In this document: one piece after another, positions 56,051-64,000 of the stretch | How positions within the stretch are numbered: the first letter of the stretch is position 1 | Layout: every line of letters begins with the position of its first letter | NCBI GenBank assembly: GCA_032358165.1 | Contig: JAALGY010000017.1 | Coordinates: 1,426,001 to 1,490,000, forward strand | Direction: 5' to 3' | Length of the DNA stretch: 64,000 nucleotides | Origin: Diplosphaera chodatii | Taxonomy: Eukaryota > Chlorophyta > Trebouxiophyceae > Prasiolales > Stichococcaceae | Notes under the pieces: model-generated | Told to the model about the DNA's origin: nothing | Database searches by the model: none | The model's input: only the letters and a program-made list of their open reading frames with translations | Program-made: the position numbers and the translations under genes

Positions 56051-56935
56051 TCACAGTGGGGCGTCATGTGCTGTGAAGCACGGCATCTGGCCTGGAAAGA
56101 TGTAGTTCTGCCACTCCCTCGGTGGGGTCCTGATGTCTGCCACGCCCATGCCCGCAATGATCGACACCTCATTGGCTGTTGGCTCCGCGGGCTGCTTGCG
56201 TAGCGTCCAGCCCAGCTTCTTGAGGCTGTGGTCGCCCTTGCGGCTGTTGCACGACATGCAGGCGGTCACCATGTTGTCCCAGGCAAACTTGCCGCCCTTC
56301 GACGCCGGCTTCACATGGTCCAGCGTGAGATCTGTCCTCGCACCGCAGTACTGGCAGCAGAAGCGGTCCCGCAGCATGATGTTGCGTCTCGACAACGAAA
56401 GCCGCGCCCCCTTCCAGTTCCGCTTCACATAGAAGCGGACCCTGCACACTGCTGGAATCATGTGTGATGTCCGAGCACTGCGTACTGTCACATCCTCGAA
56501 ATACTCCAGCACATCCACCTTGTCGAACAGGTCCAGACAGATGGCGCGCTGCCAATTGATGACATCAATAGGCCGATAGCTGCTGTCTAGCACAAGCGCA
56601 CGGCAGCTGGCAAACTGAGCCAGCGACGCTGACACACGCTGCGGTGGCTGCTCGCTGGGCACTGGCATTGCATGCTTGTTGCGCCGGTTCTTGTGCAGCG
56701 TGACCTTAGCATGCTGTTCACGCTTTGAAGCTGTCGCCTGCCGTGGCATGCTCTTGCCCTTGCTGACCGCTGTCAAAGGCGCGGGGGCGCCGGCTGTCTG
56801 CTGAGTGACTGCTGACGAGTTGTGTACAACCGTGACAAGACACCGTAGCGCCCGGCATCTTGACCTGCTGCCATGCGCAACGACCAGCTGCCGGCCCTGA
56901 AGCAGCTGCTGAGATAGAAGACCCGTGGCACACAT
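56051..56935 (-). CDS. HNH endonuclease-family protein, intronless
   Basis: A single uninterrupted frame of 294 residues from ATG 56935 to a stop at 56051-56053. The N-terminus, MCATGLLSQQLLQGRQLVV, is basic and Ser/Gln-rich, a possible plastid or mitochondrial targeting sequence. The middle has ALVLDSSYRPIDVINWQRAI, LDLFDKVDVLEYFEDVTVRS and RRNIMLRDRFCCQYCG. The HNH core is LTLDHVKPASKGGKFAWDNM followed by VTACMSCNSRKGDHSL, with paired CxxC zinc ligands and the catalytic His in DHV. This arrangement matches HNH proteins found in cyanobacteria and plant/algal plastids, whose cellular role is not known. Upstream in-frame codons reach 57127, so an earlier start is possible. The lack of introns stands out in this intron-dense region. 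Confidence 0.85.
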   Translation of the reverse strand: MCATGLLSQQLLQGRQLVVAHGSRSRCRALRCLVTVVHNSSAVTQQTAGAPAPLTAVSKGKSMPRQATASKREQHAKVTLHKNRRNKHAMPVPSEQPPQRVSASLAQFASCRALVLDSSYRPIDVINWQRAICLDLFDKVDVLEYFEDVTVRSARTSHMIPAVCRVRFYVKRNWKGARLSLSRRNIMLRDRFCCQYCGARTDLTLDHVKPASKGGKFAWDNMVTACMSCNSRKGDHSLKKLGWTLRKQPAEPTANEVSIIAGMGVADIRTPPREWQNYIFPGQMPCFTAHDAPL

Positions 56936-57280
56936 CCGATCGACACAAGCAGCAGCGCTCCTGGTTGCTAGGACAGCACGGCAGGGTGACAGGATGTAAC
57001 GTCGACCACTGTTGTCAGGGCACGAGCGTGACTCGCCGCCCGTCGACAGGTAGTCAGACGAATGCAACACGACGCACTGACAGGTGTGGGTATAAAGCTT
57101 ATTGCTTTGGTATGCCACATAATCCATGTGCTACGCCGAGAAATCTTCTCTCCCGTTTCCATGGGGAGTGCATGCTGCCACATCGGGGGACGCTGAAGCT
57201 ATACATGCTCCATGTGCAGGCAGTCTATGCCCCACAAGCCTGTTACAGCGCGCAGAGGGAAGCTGTGATATCGTCTTCAC
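56936..57280. promoter_or_regulatory. Putative bidirectional promoter, HNH / ABTB1
   Basis: A 345-bp interval between divergent starts. TATAAA at 57091-57096 lies about 185 bp before the ABTB1 ATG and may be its TATA box, if that transcript has a long 5' UTR. Confidence 0.35.
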
Positions 57281-60200
57281 ATGTCATACAGCAGCGCAGA
57301 CCCCATCGCAGCCGCTCGTAGCACAGACCGCAGCGTCCCTGCCGGCCGTGGCAACGCGCAACACAATGCTGCAGACCAAGCGGACCACCCCAACGCCGAT
57401 CCAGGCATCGTAATAACGGAGGCTGACCAACACCATCAGCACGACATCGTCTCGCAGTCTGACACTGATGATGGTTCAGACTACGCTGAGGAGCGGTGGG
57501 CGGCGGTGGAGGAGGAGCTGGACAATGAGCTGCCCTTTGCAGCCGGCAGCTCAGAAGACGAGGAGGAGGACAGGTTCTACTTCATTACAACCAGGTCTGT
57601 TGCATGCGTTGTGAACTTCTCTACCTCGACGATGGTGCAGGTATGCATGTGCATGCTGACTTCTGCACCGCTGCGCGCCGCTGAGGATGGTATGCTCAAC
57701 CCCGCAGGCCAGCGCCTGGTGGCGACATCTATCAGGTGGTGCTACCTCTCGGCCACTGACCAACCTCACAACCATGTTTCCGTGCGTCTCCACTGCAGCC
57801 CTGGGAGCCACTGACGGACAGATGTTCAGCAGTCGACCTTGTCATGAGCCCCGTGTGTGAGGTGTAGGCCAGCCGTGTGGGCGATGTCGAGCGTGTGAAG
57901 TACCTGGTCCAGCGCGAGGCTGTGGACGTCAACAAGCGTGACCGCTGGGACTCGGTGCCGCTGTACTATGCCTGCCTAGCAGGTTTGGGCGGCGGCTGAA
58001 CCCTGTTTGCCACCGCAAAACATGCACCATGGCTGTGCATGCAATGTCGCAGGGTACCAAAGCGCTTGCATTGGGCTACAGGTCACCCGGATGTTGCAGA
58101 GGTGCTGTTGGAGCATGGCGCAATCTGCAATGAGTGGACATTTGACGGTGAGCTTACTTGCTCATGCGCCGGTCAAGTGTGATGCATCCGGCTATTCCTG
58201 GCAAGCACCTGCAGTCTCACCAAAGGACTGTCGAACTGCCATGCAGGCGACCGCTGCCACTACGCCTCGTGAGTAGCGTGCTGTACACTTCGTCGTGGTG
58301 TCTGGTCATCATTGCTCCTCCCTGTAACATCTGGCTATCCGTTAGAGTCAGGCAATGCGACGCATAAGCCTCGACATCATGCAGACTAACAAACAACCTG
58401 AGGGCGTTGCTGCGTCGCTACGAGCAGCGGCCGCCGCCGCTGTCGCCACTGGCGGCCGCCCTGCGGGGGGTGTGCACGCTGACAGCCAACCCCGAAGCCA
58501 TGGACTCCACTCCAAGGTGTTGTCATCGGCGTCCGCTCAATGTCGCTGTGCCTAGGTATGAACGCACCGTTGACAGGCATCCCGTCCGACATGCAGACAT
58601 CTTGTTGCCTCTTTGCTGGCTGCTGACGGTGTCTGTGTGGATGCCCAGGCCAGCATACTGGGACATTGTGTTTGTGCTGGCGGGGGAGCGCATCCCGCTG
58701 CACCGCGCGGTGCTCGCGGCGCGCTCGCCCTACTTCCACCGCATGCTGCGCACCGCCTGGCTGCCGCCCCAGGTGCAACGCCGGCGGTGTCTGCCAGGTG
58801 GCAAGGGCGGGCTGGGGCCAAGCATCAGCCGGCAGATGTGCAGTTTCGTCGGGTCGAGAAACTGGAGTTGTACCCGCTGCAGGGCGGCGGCATCCGGGAG
58901 GTGCTGCTGAACCCAGCCAAGCTGTCACTGGAGGCGCTGCATGCCCTCATCGTGTACCTGTACAGGTGCCTCAATTGGCGGCTGTTGCAACCCATGGTGG
59001 TCGGGTCTGCTTGCTTGCTGCGAGCTGTGTCGAGAACGAGCAAGTGTCAACCAGTATGCATGTTTTGCAGTGAGCGGCTGGACATCTCGATGACAAACGC
59101 GGCAGCGATGGAGAAGATAGTGCACCGGCTCAAGTGCAAGGACTTAGAGCGAGCGATAAGGAAGGAGCTGTATACTATGCGGTCAGTGGCAGTCCATCAG
59201 GATGCTAGGCTAGAGCCCATACCTGCTTGGAGGTCAGGCGCAGTATTGTGTACAGAGGACCTTCTGCCATTTAGTATTGAAGTGGTGTCATGGACATGCA
59301 GGTATTACTTCAAAACCACACACAAAGGAGAATCAGCCCCCCGGAGGTATGTCCAGGCGGCTGTCGCTGCCGATCTTTCGATGTCTGCAGTCGAAATTGA
59401 AGGTCGTCAGCACAAGGGCCCCTGGAGAGTCTGGCCGTCCCGTGCAGGTTCGTGCTGCAGCCGGGCGCCCTGCCGCCAGAGGCGCAGCTGTCGGCGCAGC
59501 TGGGCTGCCTGCGCAGCTGGGCGGCGGCGCAGCAGGCGTCCGGCAACCAGGGGCTGGGGCCTGACTATGCAGACGTGATACTGCATGCTGATGGCCACAG
59601 CTTCCGCTGCCACCGGGTGAGCTACCCAGTGCCCAGTGCAATATATATGGTCACGTACCCTTCCTTCCAAGCTGTTGGAACCTAACAATTGCTCAGAAGA
59701 TCGTCAGCACTATGCTGAGTGTGCAGTGCTGAGTGTGTGCCTTCTGCAGGTGGTTTTGAGCACTCGCTCCGAATACTTCTGCGCACTGCTGCAGCGGTCA
59801 GATGATGCACCGTCGAGCAGTGCTCCGCCTGGCCAGCGCCAGCAGCAGGACCATCTGCAGCAGCTGGAAGTGCGCGGCGTGGCGGCAGGTGCACAACCTG
59901 CAGACCTTACATTGCCATGCCGGATGTATGGTGATGAATATGATGAGAGCCGGCTATGCTGTGCTTACACTGAATGTGCGCCGTGCAGAGATCCTGGACA
60001 TCATGCTGACATACATGTGAGTCCCGGCATGTCCGTATGCTTCCTGCCGAGCCCGTTGTTGAACGCACGTACTCTGCCGTGCATGCTGCAAGGCGCAGCA
60101 CCTCACAAGGCAGCCAATCTGACAGGTACACCGACGAGCTGCCGCGGCTGGGGTCGAAGTACCTCAGCTCGGCGGGTGTGGAGCAGCTGCTGGACGCCGC

Positions 60201-61106
60201 CGACCTGCACCTGCTGCTGGGCATGAAGGTGCGCACGCGTACCAGGCTCCTGCTATCTGGAGCCCCTTGCACCTTTGAGGTCTGAACACGTGGCTGGCTG
60301 ACAAAGTGCATGTGCCTGCACCTCTTGTTGTGTGGCCTGTGCCGCCCTCAGATCGGAGATAACAATTGTGTTGAATTACGCCGACTGCAGCGGGCTGTGG
60401 CGGACGCCGTGCTGGAGAACATCGAGGCCGCGATGCGCGCTGGCGCCAAACCCTCCCTGGAGCACCTGTGCCGCCTGCTCCTGACAGCAGACCAGCACGA
60501 CGTGACGGGGCTGCGCGACGCGTGCCTGGCTGCTATTGCGCACCAGTTTGATGCGCTGGCGGCAGGTGCCTTTGACTGTGATCGGCCCTGTTCGCACAGC
60601 CTTGCGACTGCCACAATTACAGGCAGTCGCGGTCTTTGCATATTGCTGTCTGCTACTGAGAGGGCCACTGAACTTGCAGTGTGCGCCGATGGCAGCCGTG
60701 ACGCCGCGGTGCTGGGCACATTCATTCAGGCGGTGGCGCCCCACATCAACACGGTGCGTGCAATGGTCTTAGGCACCTTGTGTATGATGTCGCCTGTAGA
60801 AATGAAAAGCTATGCTGCCAGCTGGCTTGCTACTGGAAGCGCCTTCATGAGCAGTCACGATGCAACGCAAACATGCGCTCGTCATCGCATCTGCAGGTGG
60901 AGGATCTAAAGGAGGATGTGCTGGAGATCGAGGGCCGGTCAGCGGGCAACATTGAAGGCGGAAATGTGGCTGGGCTTGGGCGAGGCACCCTCCTGCAGGA
61001 TTTGCGGGATGCGTACCTAGAGGGCGTGTCAGGCATCACCCGCGATGCTGACGCCGCCAGATTTGATGAGCAAGTGCTGCGAATCAAATCAATGGCAGTT
61101 GAGTAA
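57281..61106 (+). CDS. ABTB1: ABTB1-like ankyrin and double-BTB protein
   Basis: An adaptor with an N-terminal ankyrin unit and two BTB domains, the ABTB1/BPOZ architecture, likely linking substrates to a Cullin-3 ubiquitin ligase. The start [18 protein letters not shown] leads into an acidic N-terminus ([20 protein letters not shown]) absent from animal ABTB1. After the PAPGGDIYQ exon come the conserved [57 protein letters not shown] and [10 protein letters not shown]. The first BTB is [44 protein letters not shown] and [10 protein letters not shown]. The second is [64 protein letters not shown] and the C-terminal helices [19 protein letters not shown] and [20 protein letters not shown]. The last exon ends in a helical tail ([12 protein letters not shown]) with TAA at 61104-61106. 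Confidence 0.9.
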
Positions 61107-62220
61107 GCAGTGAGGTGGCGGCGGCGGTGGACGCAGTAGGCAGCTGCAGCAGCTGCCCAACAGCAGCATTTTGCACCCATCACGCCATCAAGCCATCCAT
61201 GGTCCATCACGACATATGCCAACTCAGTACTGACCAACAACCTTACAGTTGGCAAGGATGGTGAAGTGGACAGAGGATCTCCACCAATCAGTCTGACTGA
61301 TCACGGGTCCGTCAGGGTCCGTCAGGGCAGCGCCAGCTTGCACCCGAGGCACGGCCCGACAGCCGTCCAGCACCGTCACACCCACCGTAATGAACCTTTG
61401 ACGCCATCGTTGGGTCGCGATCACTCAGCTTGTTCAGCCGGATGCCGCTGTGATAGCTCGAAAGGCTTCTGTGCAGCTGCCTGGTCTGAACGGCCGCAGG
61501 TTCCTGTCGACGTATTCGTTGTCCCAGCGAGAACTGAGAGTCGGCTGACGCTGCGCTGCACAGCTGCATGGAGGGCCCGCCTGAGCATGCATGAGGCGGG
61601 TCTGGCTGGCAGCAATTTGCATGAGCTGGTTCGGGCACCATGCGAGTGCAGCAGCCGGTGGCGCACCGGCTTGACCAGGTGATATACACTATCTCGGTAT
61701 GAAAGAGGGCTATTGAATGAATTGTATTGAGTGTGCCCCGTTCGCTGCTGCTACTGTTGCATCTGCCTCCATGACTGAGGCAATGTGTTTGCCAGGACGT
61801 CTCAAACGATCAACAACAAGGATGGCATCCAACCGAGGCAGCAGCGCTGCGAGGGTGTGAAGGCGTGAGCTCCTGCGCAGCCATGTCCAGGCAGCACCGG
61901 CAGGACGGCTTGATGGATGGCCCCGGGGGCCAGGCACGCGCTCCCAGCATGGGTGAGCATGCCAAATTGTCGAGCATTGGTTGACACATCTGTATGTCAG
62001 TCGGCGTCACGGTGACGCTATGGTGTGGCACGGCGGCGCTGGTCATGGTTGCTGTGTGCACGCAGTCAAGCAGTGCGCGTGTGCTCGGATGTGGATGCTG
62101 CCGTACCTTTCAATGCAGCTCCAAGGGCACGCTCCACTTGCAGTTGGGCTGTTACCAAACTTGGGTGTGAAGTTTGATTACTGGAAGATCAGTGGTGCAT
62201 GTGCATGTGCAGACGGACAG
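61107..62220. other. Long intergenic region, no supported gene
   Basis: About 1.1 kb before the SECRET AGENT gene. A + open frame (61266-61682) and minus frames (61937-61710, 61424-61224) overlap, and none has a recognisable domain or a consistent splice structure. The region may hold the OGT promoter and upstream noncoding exons. Confidence 0.35.
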
Positions 62221-62690
62221 ATGCAGGACGGCATCCAGCACTTCACAGCAGATGTGGCGCCCGCGCCAGCCCCAAATGGCCACGCGGCCTTCGCGCTTTC
62301 TCTGCCAGCCCAGCAGCCGCCATACTTTGGCGGCCTAGCCAGCGCTGGTGGGTCCAGCGCCGCCAGCAGCCGGCTGGGGCCGCATGCAGCATCACAGCTG
62401 CCGGGGCTGCCGAGCCTCGGGGACCTGCATGCTGCGTCGCTGCAGATTCCCAAAGCAGCTGCCGACTTCACAGGTGGCCTGGCTGGAGCTGCCATGCCAA
62501 ATGCCAGGCCCTACGGGTCCGCATCTCTTGCAACCGGCTTGCACGCGGGGACAGGTGGGCTGCAGGGCCACCTGCAGGGCTCAGCAGGAGCAGCGGCAAG
62601 CTTTGGCGCGCAGCAGGCACTGCAGCAGCAGGCGCTACAGTCAGCAGCACTGCTTGGCAGCAGCGCCGCCTCTGCCATGCTGTTGTCGTC

Positions 62691-62734
<44 letters not shown>

Positions 62735-64000
62735 CGTCAGCACTGCAGTTTGGCGGTGCGGCCATCACAGCGGGGTTTGGCGGCGGCCTGGGCGGCGGCC
62801 TCAACAGCAGCCAGTCCCTGGTGGCTGGCAGCCACGGCAGCGCCCTTTCAGGAGCTGGCGGCCTGGCAGGCGCGGGCTTCAGCCACGCGGGCGGCGGCGC
62901 GGCCCTTAGCCTGGCGGCATCCGGCGGCAGCTCCCTGGGACTCAGCGCCGCCTTCAGCAGCGCCGGCGCAGTCCTGGCGCCGGGCGGCCACCAGAACGCG
63001 CTGCTCGCGGAGCACACTGAGGTGGTGCTGGCGGATGCGCACCAGGCGTACCGCCGCGGCCAGTTCCACGAGGCGCTGTCGCTGTGCCAGGCGGTGAGTA
63101 CACGAAGCTTGGCAGTGGGGTGCTGTCGTGCTGTGTGGCAGCGCGCTTGCACGTGACCCAGTGGTGTACGTGCTGGAGTGGCAGGGCACGCGGGCGTGCA
63201 TCCGATGGACGACCTGAGATCTGTCCCCCACCTGCAGATCTTCCCCAGCTGCACGAATCGCACAGATGTGCTGCTGCTGATCGGGGCGATCTACTATCAG
63301 CTGGGCAGCTATGAGCAGTGCATCGCGTTCAACGACCGCTGCATCCTGCTGGACCCGCACATGGCGGAGGCGCACGCCAACCTGGCAAACGCGCTGCAGC
63401 AGATCGGCAACTGGGACATGGCCATCATCTACTACAAGGTGCGGCCAGGGAGGCAGTCCTTCAGCCGTGTCAGTGATCGTCACATCCTTGCACGTAACCC
63501 TCTGCACGATCAGTGGTGGTACCGGCATGAGTCCACCCTCGCAACCGCACGGCCTGCAAAACAGCGCAGCATAGCAGCTCGGTTCTGTGCATCCTGCTTA
63601 CTGGTGGTAACAAGGCTGCGAGGCTGTCTCCCTGCTCGTGCAGTCCGCGCTGACGCTCAAGCCGTCATTCACGGATGCGTACAACAACATGGCGAGCGCG
63701 CTGGTGCAGAAGGGCTGCATCCCGCAGGCCATGGAGTGCTACGCTGCCGCCCTGCGCATCGACCCCAACGTGGTCAGTGCCACGGCCTGCATGAGCGTGC
63801 CGTCGTTTGCTGCCCTGCTAATTGTGCTTCATGCAAAGCTTGCTGCGCAGCCGCGGCTGAGCCTGCTGTTGGGTGCGCTGGCCGACGGACGGGCCCCTCA
63901 CATGTCATTGCAGGTCGATGTGCACAACAACTTGGGGGACCTGTGGCGGGCGCAAGGGGCGGCGGGGCGGGTGGCGGCGCAGCGCTGCTATGCGGAGGCG
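62221..64000 (+). CDS. SEC: SECRET AGENT-type O-GlcNAc transferase, N-terminal part
   Basis: The 5' part of a nuclear/cytosolic O-linked N-acetylglucosamine transferase of the plant SECRET AGENT type, identified from its TPR repeats. From ATG 62221 the first exon (to 63092) reads a disordered Ala/Gly/Ser-rich leader with 14 Gln (62692-62733). It then enters the TPR superhelix: ADAHQAYRRGQFHEALSLCQ, then VLLLIGAIYYQLGSYEQCI, AFNDRCILLDPHMAEAHANL, ANALQQIGNWDMAIIYYK, YNNMASALVQKGCIPQAMEC, YAAALRIDPNV and VDVHNNLGDLWRAQG. The TPR sequence resembles the first repeats of plant SEC. The catalytic GT41 domain lies beyond the right edge, so identity as the transferase rests on TPR similarity. The ATG follows gcagacggacag, so an upstream exon is possible. 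Confidence 0.75.
62692..62733 (+). repeat. (CAG)14 tract in the SECRET AGENT leader
   Basis: Fourteen pure CAG units in frame encode 14 Gln. The absence of interruptions makes length variation between strains likely. Confidence 0.92.

Noticed and set aside
61266..61682. 138-codon + open frame
   Set aside because: No recognisable domain, and competing frames of similar length occur on the other strand.
1..64000. Retroelements or DNA transposons
   Set aside because: No reverse transcriptase, integrase, transposase, long terminal repeats or long inverted repeats were seen. Only short tandem and trinucleotide repeats are present.

Overview
The window looks like nuclear DNA of a green alga, most likely a trebouxiophyte-type chlorophyte. 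The genes are intron-dense, with introns near 125 bp, GT donors and an almost invariant TGCAG acceptor. Two genes are followed by the algal TGTAA poly(A) signal. Products include a plastid [2Fe-2S] ferredoxin, a plastid dicarboxylate transporter, the plant-type kinesin KCBP and a plant-type SECRET AGENT O-GlcNAc transferase. No operons, CRISPR arrays, rRNA genes, convincing tRNAs or intact transposons were seen. Species cannot be named from sequence alone.

Layout, left to right: the 5' end of PRP8 (-, runs off the left edge); an unrecognised poly-Q protein followed by, or fused to, a Ycf45/SpoIIIAA-like AAA ATPase (+); a CPAP/SAS-4 centriole protein (-); kinesin KCBP (+, all 32 exons resolved); a calcineurin-like phosphoesterase and a LysM protein (both -); a GTPBP1-type GTPase (+); a CRAL-TRIO (Sec14-like) protein (+); a plastid 2-oxoglutarate/malate translocator (-); a KCNH-like K+ channel (+); a TMEM242-like protein (-); NUFIP1 (+); RPB12 (-); RRP9 (+); ferredoxin (+); an intronless HNH protein (-); ABTB1 (+); and the 5' part of SECRET AGENT (+, runs off the right edge).

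Most genes are unrelated housekeeping functions, as expected for a compact algal genome. Seven neighbours are head-to-head, several with only 300-420 bp between start codons, so bidirectional promoters are likely. Two neighbourhoods look functionally themed. CPAP and KCBP, both microtubule proteins, are divergent neighbours. NUFIP1, RPB12 and RRP9 are adjacent and serve box C/D snoRNP assembly, RNA polymerase I/II/III and the U3 snoRNP. I saw no clear new multi-gene system. The best leads are the unrecognised gene at 1.5-3.6 kb and its possible fusion to the ATPase, the ATPase's altered Walker B and RG-rich tail, the telobox-like island at 54 kb, and the repeated CTAATCAG motif between the translocator and channel genes.

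Exon coordinates come from reading splice sites and frames by eye. First exons of the 1.5 kb gene, CPAP, the CRAL-TRIO gene and SECRET AGENT are uncertain.
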